Assembly: GCA_964628905.1 (NCBI GenBank)
Contig: CAZVNS010000003.1
Span: 41,339-105,338 of the forward strand
DNA: 64,000 bases
Direction of reading: 5' to 3'
Origin: JAJPXC01 sp964628905
Lineage (GTDB): Bacteria > Bacteroidota > Bacteroidia > Bacteroidales > Muribaculaceae
Both the position numbers and the translations under genes were made by a program. Below are positions 8,295-16,953 of this stretch, piece by piece (position 1 is the first letter of the stretch; each line of letters starts with the position of its first letter). The notes under the pieces are model-generated. The model was not told the DNA's origin. It saw nothing but the letters and a program-made list of their open reading frames with translations, and searched no databases.

Positions 8295-8828
8295 ATGCCC
8301 CACAAACAGTTATCATCCCGATGGTTACGCCCGCTACTGCTGCTACTGCTGCTGCCACTGTGCTTAAGCAGCTGCCGCATCAGCTACAAGCTCAACGGCG
8401 CAGCCCTCGACTACAATATCTACCACACAGTCCACGTGGCCGAATTCCCAATCCGCGCCGCATTGGTCTATCCGCCCTTGCAGCAGACGTTTGAGAACCA
8501 GCTGCTTGACTATATCGCTCGCAACACCCGCCTGCAAGTGGTGGAGGGCGCAAGCGACCTGCAGTTCGAGGGCGAAATCACCGGCTACAACCTCTCGCCA
8601 CAAGCCGTGGCCGAGGACGGATACGCCTCGCAGACCCGCCTATCCATCTCAGTGCGTGTGAAATACACCGACAACAAGCAGGAGGGGAAGGATGTCGACC
8701 AGACCTTCTCAGCCTACCGCGACTTCGACTCCTCAGAGATGCTCACCGACGTGCAGGATCAACTCTGCGAAGAGATAACCAAGGATCTGGTCGACCTAAT
8801 CTTCAACGCCACCCTCGGCAACTGGTAA
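8295..8828 (+). CDS. lptE: LptE family LPS-assembly lipoprotein
   Basis: This 177-residue protein has a lipoprotein signal (Leu-rich core, lipobox LSSC, Cys27) and the body SYKLNGAALDYNIYHTVHVA. That is the hallmark start of Bacteroidota LptE-like proteins, which plug the LptD channel and help place lipopolysaccharide in the outer leaflet. The C-terminal DQLCEEITKDLVDLIFNATL helix is also typical. It lies in the order regulator-lptE-hypothetical-secG, with 4 bp to the next gene, so it is almost surely operonic. Known E. coli LptE is only distantly related; the call rests on family resemblance and context. Confidence 0.85.
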   Translation: MPHKQLSSRWLRPLLLLLLLPLCLSSCRISYKLNGAALDYNIYHTVHVAEFPIRAALVYPPLQQTFENQLLDYIARNTRLQVVEGASDLQFEGEITGYNLSPQAVAEDGYASQTRLSISVRVKYTDNKQEGKDVDQTFSAYRDFDSSEMLTDVQDQLCEEITKDLVDLIFNATLGNW

Positions 8829-8832
8829 CGCC

Positions 8833-9666
8833 ATGGAACTCAACGAACAACTGCAATATTACCTCAACCATCGTGACGAGCCGGTCGATCCCGACTGGGT
8901 CGACGCCATGGCTGAGGCCTACCCATACTACACCGCACCGGCAGTCATGCTCCTAAGCCGTGATACATCCGGCATACCCCGCGAACGCCTCCAAGCCATC
9001 GGTTTCCGCCTGCGGCTCAACTCCCCCGACCCCCAGGCCCTGCTGAGCGAGATTTCACCCGAAGCAGCAGCCCTGGCCGGCATATACCCCTCAACCACCC
9101 CCGCCCCCACGACAAGCACCGATGAAGCCATCGACCGCTTCATCGCCACCTACGGCCACTCCTCACCCCAAGAGGACGCCCTGCTCGAGCGGCTGATATT
9201 CAACCCCACCCCCGAATACGCCCAGACCCTCGAGCAAGAAGCAACCGGCACACCCGCGCCCGCCGGCCAACCCGCGCCCGGCAGCCAGGACGACCTGATC
9301 AACGCCTTCATCCTCAAAAACACGCCCCCCCAGACTCCCGCAACGCCCACAGAGCAAAAGTCTGCCGGCCAGCCAGACGCCGCTGACAGCCAGGCCATTG
9401 AACAGTCAGCCGAACCACAGCCGGAAACAGACCATCGACACCGAGTGCAGCCGCCGGCCGACCTCCCCGCCGAGGCGTCGCTCACCGAAGGACTCGCCCG
9501 CGTGTACATCCAACAGCGCCGTTACGACCGCGCTTTTGAAATATTACACGCCATAAGCTTGAATAATCCGGAAAAAAGTATTTACTTTGCAGACCAATTA
9601 CGTTTTCTACAAAAACTTATAATAAACCAGCGTCATATCGACAAGCGCTCAACGCAAAAACAATAA
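8833..9666 (+). CDS. Conserved protein with Pro/Ala/Thr-rich linker and C-terminal TPR-like repeat
   Basis: No enzyme motif is recognised in this 277-residue protein. The N-terminal 75 residues look globular (ELNEQLQYYLNHRDEP, then MAEAYPYYTAPAVMLLSRD). A long Pro/Ala/Thr/Gln-rich, probably disordered segment (about 80-215) includes repeats of the type AxxFIxKNTPPQ. The final 60 residues form a TPR-like helical pair (LTEGLARVYIQQRRYDRAFE, then ILHAISLNNPEKS). There is no signal peptide, so it is probably cytoplasmic. It is packed between lptE (4 bp) and secG (8 bp), suggesting a link to envelope biogenesis, but function is unknown. Codon GC falls sharply in the last 120 bases. Confidence 0.75.
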   Translation: MELNEQLQYYLNHRDEPVDPDWVDAMAEAYPYYTAPAVMLLSRDTSGIPRERLQAIGFRLRLNSPDPQALLSEISPEAAALAGIYPSTTPAPTTSTDEAIDRFIATYGHSSPQEDALLERLIFNPTPEYAQTLEQEATGTPAPAGQPAPGSQDDLINAFILKNTPPQTPATPTEQKSAGQPDAADSQAIEQSAEPQPETDHRHRVQPPADLPAEASLTEGLARVYIQQRRYDRAFEILHAISLNNPEKSIYFADQLRFLQKLIINQRHIDKRSTQKQ

Positions 9667-9674
9667 CTAATAAT

Positions 9675-10085
9675 ATGTATACACTCGTAATCATACTTAC
9701 CGTCATCGTAGCAATCCTGCTCATTGGCGTAGTACTCGTGCAGAAATCCAAAGGTGGAGGCTTGGCCTCAGGCTTCTCAAGCGCCAACCAGATCATGGGC
9801 GTGCGCCACACCAACGACTTCATCGAAAAGACCACCTGGACCCTGGCCGCCATCGTAGCCATCCTCGCCATCATATCGGTATTCGTAATGCCCAAGGCCC
9901 CCGCAACAGGCTCACGCGTTAAGGCTTCCCAGGCCACTACCGCCCCCGTTCAGGCAGCGCCCAACGACCAGGCAGCAGCCGAGCAGCAGCCCGCAGCCGA
10001 CCTCGGCGCAGAGGCCGCAGCAGCCGAGCAGCAGCCCGCAGCCGACAGTGGCGAAGCCGCCGCCGAGGCATCCTCAGCCGAGTAA
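9675..10085 (+). CDS. secG: Preprotein translocase subunit SecG
   Basis: The 136-residue protein has the SecG layout: first membrane helix (residues 2-20), the conserved cytoplasmic loop VLVQKSKGGGLASGFSSANQ, and a second helix at about 56-76. SecG assists SecYE in protein export. It carries a C-terminal Ala/Gln/Glu-rich tail of about 55 residues with a near-duplicated unit built around EQQPAAD, a common low-complexity extension in this phylum. It is the last gene of the regulator-lptE-secG unit and is followed by a clear terminator hairpin. Confidence 0.95.
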   Translation: MYTLVIILTVIVAILLIGVVLVQKSKGGGLASGFSSANQIMGVRHTNDFIEKTTWTLAAIVAILAIISVFVMPKAPATGSRVKASQATTAPVQAAPNDQAAAEQQPAADLGAEAAAAEQQPAADSGEAAAEASSAE

Positions 10086-10111
10086 GCCCACCGCCTATCC
10101 CCTACGACATA

Positions 10112-10137
10112 AGCCGCAGACACCCACGTCTGCGGCT
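10112..10137 (+). terminator. Terminator hairpin after secG
   Basis: Perfect 10-bp stem AGCCGCAGAC / GTCTGCGGCT with a 6-base loop, 26 bp after the secG stop. No strong U-tract follows. Confidence 0.6.
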
Positions 10138-10144
10138 CATTGTG

Positions 10145-10319
10145 CATAAAGACATAAAGACATAAAGACATAAAGGGCTTAGAAAAATTTTTTCTCTCAG
10201 GGTTCCCATCTTTATGTCCTTTTTGTCTTTATGTCCTTATGTCCTTTATGTCTTTATGTCTTTATGTATAAAAAATTCTGTCTTTATGTATAAAAATCTG
10301 TTTGTCTTTATGTATAAAA
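10145..10319. repeat. CATAAAGA tandem array facing an inverted GTCTTTATG array
   Basis: Four 8-bp units CATAAAGA/G run from 10145 to 10176. The opposite orientation appears repeatedly from 10210 to 10319. A 25-bp perfect inverted repeat pairs 10152-10176 with 10243-10267. Three copies of GTCTTTATGTATAAAA lie at 10258-10273, 10280-10295 and 10304-10319. The block ends just before the promoter of the small secreted protein. Confidence 0.85.
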
Positions 10320-10322
10320 GTG

Positions 10323-10353
10323 TTGTAGAGTTGGGCGAAATGTAGTAATTTTG
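10323..10353 (+). promoter_or_regulatory. Promoter of the small secreted CTD-like gene
   Basis: TTG (10323-10325), 20 bases, TAATTTTG (10346-10353). The start at 10372 gives a leader of about 15 nt. Confidence 0.6.
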
Positions 10354-10371
10354 CCCCAAATATCCGCACCC

Positions 10372-10689
10372 ATGCAGCGACTGTTAGCCATATTAGCGAT
10401 TGTAGTGATTTCGGCCCTCGGCTGGAACGCTCGCGCATGGGAGGAGGCCGACCGCGTGCCGCAGTCCACCGACCGCTCGCAGGTCGACAACGACGGCCCG
10501 GAGATTGTGGTGAGCGACGGATGGATCTACGTCAACACCACCCGCCCCATCACCATCAAAATCTACTCAATCCTGGGCCAGCTCATCAGACAGGACTCAC
10601 TCCCGGCCGGCACCTTCCGCCTGCACATGGCCTCGCGCGGCATCTACATACTCAAGGCCGGGGCCATCACACGCCGCATAACAATTTAA
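10372..10689 (+). CDS. Small secreted protein consisting mainly of a type IX sorting-domain-like module
   Basis: From ATG at 10372 the product has 105 residues: a signal peptide (about 1-22, ending near NARAW), a short polar linker, and a C-terminal part that looks like a type IX secretion sorting domain. That part has a beta-rich VNTTRPITIKIYSILGQLIR followed by the RGIYIL turn and a basic last strand. In longer proteins this module sits after an effector domain and targets it to the Por secretion machinery; here there is no effector. PorV, part of that machinery, is encoded 6.3 kb away. The in-frame TTG at 10351 overlaps the -7 box and is not used. It could be a truncated remnant, a decoy, or a small surface peptide. 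Confidence 0.7.
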   Translation: MQRLLAILAIVVISALGWNARAWEEADRVPQSTDRSQVDNDGPEIVVSDGWIYVNTTRPITIKIYSILGQLIRQDSLPAGTFRLHMASRGIYILKAGAITRRITI

Positions 10690-10754
10690 CCCAGTCAGTT
10701 GTTAGCTACTATACAGGCACTGACAATTGACAACCCTCATAACCACACCACACA

Positions 10755-11318
10755 ATGAAACCCTCATACATATTCCTGGCCGACGGCTTTGAAGAAATCG
10801 AAGCCCTCGGCACCGTCGACCTGCTGCGCCGCGCGGGCATGACCGTAGTGACTGTGTCAATCACCGGACAAACCACCGTGACCGGCGCCCACGGCGTGGC
10901 CACAGTGGCCGAGATGCTCTACGAAGAGCTCCCCGCCGACGCCGACGCCGAATGGCTCATCTGCCCCGGCGGACTCCCCGGAGCCGCCACCCTCGGCTCT
11001 TACCAGCCCTTAGGCCGACTCATAGTCGACAACCTCCGCTCAGGCAAGAGCAAGATCGCAGCCATCTGCGCCGCCCCAGCCATGGTGCTCTACCCATTAG
11101 GGATACTCGACGGCCAGACAGCCACATGCTACCCCGGGTGTGAAGCCGGCCTGGGCCGCACCGACTGGGACACAAAGCGCCGCGTCGTGGCCACCGACAC
11201 CATCATCACAGCCAACGGCCCCTCGTCGGCCATCCCCTTCGCCTTAGCCATCATCGCCAACACCCTCGGCGAGGAGAAAGCCCGCGAGATTGGCCAGGGC
11301 ACACTCTACTACATGTAA
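10755..11318 (+). CDS. DJ-1/PfpI family protein
   Basis: A 187-residue protein of the DJ-1/ThiJ/PfpI superfamily. The start MKPSYIFLADGFEEIEALGT carries the conserved Glu, and the nucleophile elbow is AAICAAPAMVL with Cys near residue 114. ATCYPGCE follows, as in YajL/DJ-1-like proteins. Members act as cysteine-dependent glyoxalase/deglycase-type or chaperone-like stress proteins; the precise activity cannot be read from sequence. It starts the run leading into cvpA and the suf operon, 21 bp before cvpA, so co-transcription is likely. Confidence 0.9.
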   Translation: MKPSYIFLADGFEEIEALGTVDLLRRAGMTVVTVSITGQTTVTGAHGVATVAEMLYEELPADADAEWLICPGGLPGAATLGSYQPLGRLIVDNLRSGKSKIAAICAAPAMVLYPLGILDGQTATCYPGCEAGLGRTDWDTKRRVVATDTIITANGPSSAIPFALAIIANTLGEEKAREIGQGTLYYM

Positions 11319-11339
11319 ACACCTCAAGCTGAGCCGAAC

Positions 11340-11858
11340 ATGTCAAGTATCGACGTGCTCATAGTGGCGGTATTCGCCGCATCGCTCCTCTTCGGGCTCT
11401 ACAAGGGACTGATAGCCCAATTAGGCTTCGTGGGGGGTATCGTGGCCGGCATAGCCGCTTGCCGGCTCTTAGGCCAGCCGGCCGCCGCCCTGCTGGCACA
11501 TCTCACGGGCGCCGATCCCGGCAGCCCCGTCGACGCCTACATAGACTCGACTGTGGCCAATATCGTGCTGTTTATCATCGTGTTCACAGCTGTGGTATGG
11601 CTTTCGCGCCTGCTTCGCACCATAGCCAGCGCCTTGTGCCTGAGCATCGCCGACCGTGTTGGCGGCATGCTTTTCTCGCTGTTCAGCTGGCTGCTGGTGC
11701 TATCGCTGCTGATGAACATCTGGCAGGCCATCAACCCCGACGAGAGCCTCTCCTCCAAGGGTAAGCTCAACGACGGCCGCGCCGTAAGGTCGATGCTCGA
11801 CTTCGCACCCGACGTGCTCGGCAGCAAGTCACCGCGTCAACTATTCAGTCGGCAGTGA
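11340..11858 (+). CDS. CvpA family membrane protein
   Basis: This 172-residue protein has about four hydrophobic helices and the family start SIDVLIVAVFAASLLFGLYK, followed by GFVGGIVAGIAA. CvpA proteins are inner-membrane proteins linked to colicin V export in E. coli and to envelope stress; molecular function remains unclear. In Bacteroidota a cvpA-like gene commonly sits directly before sufB, as here (22 bp). Confidence 0.88.
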   Translation: MSSIDVLIVAVFAASLLFGLYKGLIAQLGFVGGIVAGIAACRLLGQPAAALLAHLTGADPGSPVDAYIDSTVANIVLFIIVFTAVVWLSRLLRTIASALCLSIADRVGGMLFSLFSWLLVLSLLMNIWQAINPDESLSSKGKLNDGRAVRSMLDFAPDVLGSKSPRQLFSRQ

Positions 11859-11880
11859 CGTTATCAAATAAATCGTCATA

Positions 11881-13362
<1,482 letters not shown>

Positions 13363-13380
13363 GTCAAGCTAAGTGGTTAA

Positions 13381-13416
13381 AGTCCTTAACGACCTTAAAG
13401 TCCTTAAAGTCCTTAA
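13381..13416 (+). repeat. Four tandem 9-bp units AGTCCTTAA
   Basis: Units at 13381, 13390 (variant CGACCTTAA), 13399 and 13408. The same 9-mer recurs in sense orientation in the rsmH-ftsL spacer (49053-49097, minus strand). Confidence 0.85.
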
Positions 13417-13436
13417 CTACTGTCGAGCCTCCAAGA

Positions 13437-13477
13437 GCGCGAAGCTGTCCAGTTCAAGCGCACCGCGCATGCAATCG
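13437..13477 (+). repeat. Dispersed hairpin element, copy A
   Basis: Shares GCGAAGCTGTCCAGTTCAAG and the following inverted CAAGCGC-n3-GCGCNTG with copies at 45035-45073 (minus) and 61475-61517 (plus). The stem is imperfect in this copy. Confidence 0.8.
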
Positions 13478-13542
13478 CATTCGCCATCCCCGGCAACTCT
13501 CAAAACTTAAAAACTCAAACTCAAAAACTCAATATACTAACT

Positions 13543-14304
13543 ATGTTATTGCAAGTTAGAAACCTCCATGCCGGCATCGAAGGCAAAGAAATACTCAAAG
13601 GTGTAAACCTCGACATCCGTCCCGGCGAGGTCCACGCCATCATGGGTCCCAACGGCTCAGGCAAGTCGACCCTGTCGGGAGTGCTCGCCGGCGACCCCCG
13701 CCTCACCGTAACCGAAGGCACAGCCACATTCTGCGGCAAGGACCTGCTGAGCCTCTCCCCCGAGGACCGCAGCCACGAGGGGTTGTTCCTATCGTTCCAA
13801 TACCCGGTCGAAATCCCCGGAGTGTCGATGGTCAACTTCATGCGCGCGGCCGTCAACGCCAAGCGCGCCTACCTCCACGAGGAGCCCCTGAGCGCCAGCG
13901 GATTCCTCAAGCTCATGCGCCAAAAGCGCGCCATCGTCGAGCTTGACAACAAACTCGCCTCGCGCTCAGTCAACGAAGGCTTCTCAGGTGGGGAGAAGAA
14001 GCGCAACGAAATCTTCCAGATGGCTGTGCTCGAACCCAAGCTGTCAATCCTCGACGAGACCGACTCCGGACTCGACATCGACGCCCTGCGCATCGTGGCC
14101 GGCGGAGTCAACAAGCTCAAGACCGACCGCAACGCCACCATCGTAATCACCCACTACCAGCGACTACTCGACTACATCCGCCCCGACTTCGTACACATCC
14201 TCTATAAAGGGCGCATCGTCAAGACCGGCGGCCCCGACCTGGCCCTCGAACTCGAAGAGCGCGGATATGACTGGATTAAGGAGCAAGAAGACACCTCACG
14301 ATGA
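13543..14304 (+). CDS. sufC: Fe-S assembly ATPase SufC
   Basis: An ABC-type ATPase of 253 residues: Walker A GPNGSGKST (about 36-44), ABC signature FSGGEKKRNE, Walker B followed by the SufC-typical LDETDSGLDID, and a switch His in ITHYQRLLDYI. It hydrolyses ATP in the SufBC2D complex to open the SufB-SufD interface for cluster assembly. Its stop overlaps the sufD start by 4 bp (ATGA), indicating coupled translation. Confidence 0.97.
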   Translation: MLLQVRNLHAGIEGKEILKGVNLDIRPGEVHAIMGPNGSGKSTLSGVLAGDPRLTVTEGTATFCGKDLLSLSPEDRSHEGLFLSFQYPVEIPGVSMVNFMRAAVNAKRAYLHEEPLSASGFLKLMRQKRAIVELDNKLASRSVNEGFSGGEKKRNEIFQMAVLEPKLSILDETDSGLDIDALRIVAGGVNKLKTDRNATIVITHYQRLLDYIRPDFVHILYKGRIVKTGGPDLALELEERGYDWIKEQEDTSR

Positions 14305-15665
14305 ACGCTTTACAACAATATATAGCCCTCTACGACGACAACCGGCAGGCCATCGACGCCCACAGTGCCGAGGCCCTAAACCGTCGACGCCCGCAAGCAC
14401 GCGAGGCACTCGACGGCAAGCGGCTGCCAATACGCACCGACGAGGGGCATGAGAAAACCGACGTGGCCGAGATGTTCGCCCCCGACTATGGCGTCAACAT
14501 CAACCGCATGAACCTGCCGGTCGACATCGCCGCCACATTCCGCTGCGACGTGCCCAACATCAGCACCCTCCTGGGAGTGGTGGTCAACGACAAGTTTGTA
14601 GCCACCGACTCACTGACCCGCAACTGCCCCGAGGGACTCACCGTGATGTCACTCGCACAAGCCGCACGGGAGCTGCCCGAGTTGGTGGAGCGCTACTATG
14701 GCCGCATCGCCCCGCTGACCGACGTCCCCACGGCACTCAACGCCATGCTGCTGCAGGATGGCGTGTTCATCCACGCCGCCCGCGGCTTCCGGAGCGACCG
14801 CGCCGTGCAGATAGTCAACATCTTCCACTCCCCCACCCCGTTAGTGGCCATGCGCCGCATCGTAGTGGCACTGGAGGAGGATGCCGAGTTGCAAGTGCTG
14901 GTTTGCGACCACACCCAGGACGGCGAGCAGCACTATCTGTCGTCGCAGGTGGTGGAGCTTTACACCGCCCGCGGAGCCAAGCTCGACTATTACGACCTTG
15001 AGGAGACATCGCCGCTGACCTCGCGCATGAGCCAGCTCTACGCCGCACAAGCCGAAGGGTCAACACTGCTGGTCAACTGCTCGACACTAACCGCCGGCAC
15101 CACCCGCAACGAGTTCAGCGTAAGCCTCGACGGCCCCCATTGCGACACGCGCCTTGCCGGCATGGTCACCGCCTCAGGGAGAATGCATGTCGACAACTCA
15201 TCGTCGATCGTACACTCCGCTGAGAGCTGCCACTCCGACCAACTGTTTAAATACGTGCTCGACGAGGAGTCGACCGGAGCCTTCGAGGGGTCGATTACCG
15301 TCACCCCCCGCGGCCGCTTCACCGAGGCTTACCAGAGCAACCGCAACCTCCTGGCCAGCACCGGTGCACACATGCACACCAAGCCCCAGCTGCTGATATT
15401 CAACGACGACGTGAAGTGCTCGCACGGCGCCACCACCGGTCAGCTCGACCAGCAGGCACTCTTCTATATGCGCACCCGCGGCATACCCTACGCCCAGGCA
15501 CGCACAATGCTGATGCAGGCCTTCATGGCCGACGTGGTCGACACCGTGCGCCTGGAGTCGCTCCGCGACCGGCTGCACCACCTCGTAGAGAACCGCCTGG
15601 CGGGCCGCGAAGCCTCCTGCCAGACCTGCCACCAAGGATGCACCAAATCAAAAGCCAATGATTGA
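14301..15665 (+). CDS. sufD: Fe-S assembly protein SufD
   Basis: The 454-residue protein is a SufB paralogue with the SufD C-terminal core VKCSHGATTGQLDQQALFYM (about 372-391, with the conserved Cys/His region) and RGIPYAQARTMLMQAF. It completes the SufBC2D scaffold. The N-terminal helical region (1-110) is poorly conserved in the family. It starts 4 bp inside sufC and overlaps sufS by 8 bp. Confidence 0.95.
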   Translation: MNALQQYIALYDDNRQAIDAHSAEALNRRRPQAREALDGKRLPIRTDEGHEKTDVAEMFAPDYGVNINRMNLPVDIAATFRCDVPNISTLLGVVVNDKFVATDSLTRNCPEGLTVMSLAQAARELPELVERYYGRIAPLTDVPTALNAMLLQDGVFIHAARGFRSDRAVQIVNIFHSPTPLVAMRRIVVALEEDAELQVLVCDHTQDGEQHYLSSQVVELYTARGAKLDYYDLEETSPLTSRMSQLYAAQAEGSTLLVNCSTLTAGTTRNEFSVSLDGPHCDTRLAGMVTASGRMHVDNSSSIVHSAESCHSDQLFKYVLDEESTGAFEGSITVTPRGRFTEAYQSNRNLLASTGAHMHTKPQLLIFNDDVKCSHGATTGQLDQQALFYMRTRGIPYAQARTMLMQAFMADVVDTVRLESLRDRLHHLVENRLAGREASCQTCHQGCTKSKAND

Positions 15666-16872
15666 CGTAGCAAAAATCCGAGAGGACTTCCCGATACTCA
15701 CCAAAACCGTATACGGCAAGCCGTTGATATATCTCGACAACACCGCCACCACGCAGACCCCCCGCGCCGTGGTCGATGCCATCGCCCACTCCTACTACAA
15801 CGCCAAGGCCAACGTGCACCGCGGCACATTCCACATGGCCCAGATGGCCACCGAGGCCATGGAAGCCACCCGCTCGCGCGTGGCCAGCATGATCAACGCC
15901 CCCGACCGCAGCTCCATCATATTCACCCGCGGCTCCACCGAGAGCATCAACCTCGTGGCCTCAAGCTACGGCCAGCTCATGGCTGACGGCGCTGAAATCA
16001 TCCTCACGGTGATGGAGCACCACGCCAACATCGTGCCTTGGCAGCTGTTGCAATCACGCAAGCCATTGACCATCAAAGTAGCGCCCATACATCCCGACGG
16101 CTCGCTCGACCTCGACGTATACCGCTCACTGTTTACCGAGCGCACAGCCCTTGTGTCGGTGGCCCATGTGTCCAACGTGCTCGGCACCGTCAACCCGGTC
16201 AAGGAAATGATCGCCGAGGCCCACGCCCATGGAGTGCCCGCGCTCGTCGACGGCGCCCAGGCCATAGCCCACATGCGGGTCGACGTGCAGGATCTCGACG
16301 CCGACTTCTACGCCTTCTCATCCCATAAGATGTACGGCCCATCAGGCATCGGCGTGCTGTATGGGCGCCGCTCCCTGCTCGAAAAGATGCCCCCCTACCA
16401 GGGAGGAGGCGAGATGATCGGCCATGTGAGCTTCGACGGCACCACGTTCGCCGAACTCCCCTACAAATTCGAGGCCGGCACACCCGACTTTGTCGACATC
16501 GCCGCCCTCAACACCGCCATCAAATACATGGACAGCGTTGGCGTAGAACAGATTAACGCCCATGAGCAGGAACTACTCCGCTACGCCACCGAGCGGATGA
16601 TGGAGATACCCGGCATGCGTATCTTCGGTACCGCACCCGGCAAGGAAGCCATAATATCATTCCTGATAGGCCATGCCCACCACTTCGACACCGGCACACT
16701 GCTCGACAAGCTCGGCGTGGCTGTGCGCACCGGCCACCACTGCGCCCAGCCTCTGATGCAGTCCTTAGGCATCGAGGGGTGCGTCCGCGCATCGTTTGCC
16801 ATGTACAATACCCGCGAGGAAGTCGACCAATTCGTGGCCGCCATCCACCGCATACTCCCATTACTTCAATAG
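15658..16872 (+). CDS. sufS: Cysteine desulfurase SufS
   Basis: A PLP-dependent class-V aminotransferase-fold enzyme of 404 residues. It has YLDNTATTQTP near the start, the PLP-binding Lys in SSHKMYGPSGIGVLYG (about 220-235), and the catalytic Cys in RTGHHCAQPLM (about 357-367). It removes sulfur from cysteine as a persulfide for the SufBCD scaffold. No sufE or sufU gene is in the window, so the sulfur acceptor is encoded elsewhere or absent. The start overlaps sufD by 8 bp. The last gene of the operon, followed by a strong hairpin. Confidence 0.96.
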   Translation: MIDVAKIREDFPILTKTVYGKPLIYLDNTATTQTPRAVVDAIAHSYYNAKANVHRGTFHMAQMATEAMEATRSRVASMINAPDRSSIIFTRGSTESINLVASSYGQLMADGAEIILTVMEHHANIVPWQLLQSRKPLTIKVAPIHPDGSLDLDVYRSLFTERTALVSVAHVSNVLGTVNPVKEMIAEAHAHGVPALVDGAQAIAHMRVDVQDLDADFYAFSSHKMYGPSGIGVLYGRRSLLEKMPPYQGGGEMIGHVSFDGTTFAELPYKFEAGTPDFVDIAALNTAIKYMDSVGVEQINAHEQELLRYATERMMEIPGMRIFGTAPGKEAIISFLIGHAHHFDTGTLLDKLGVAVRTGHHCAQPLMQSLGIEGCVRASFAMYNTREEVDQFVAAIHRILPLLQ

Positions 16873-16908
16873 GCGTACACAATAAATCGCCCAAAATTGA
16901 GTTATAGA

Positions 16909-16944
16909 TAATAGCGTCACTCCACAATGGGTGTGACGCTATTA
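16909..16944 (+). terminator. Hairpin between suf operon and porV
   Basis: Perfect 12-bp stem TAATAGCGTCAC / GTGACGCTATTA with a 12-base loop, followed by TAAATAAAAA. It ends 9 bases before the porV ATG, so it either terminates suf transcription or acts in the porV leader. Confidence 0.7.
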
Positions 16945-16953
16945 TAAATAAAA

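Larger units (their letters stand above)
13363..13542. other. Repeat-bearing spacer inside the suf operon
   Basis: This 180-bp gap between sufB and sufC holds four tandem 9-mers (13381-13416) and one copy of a dispersed hairpin element (13437-13477). No ORF or promoter box was recognised. Confidence 0.7.
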
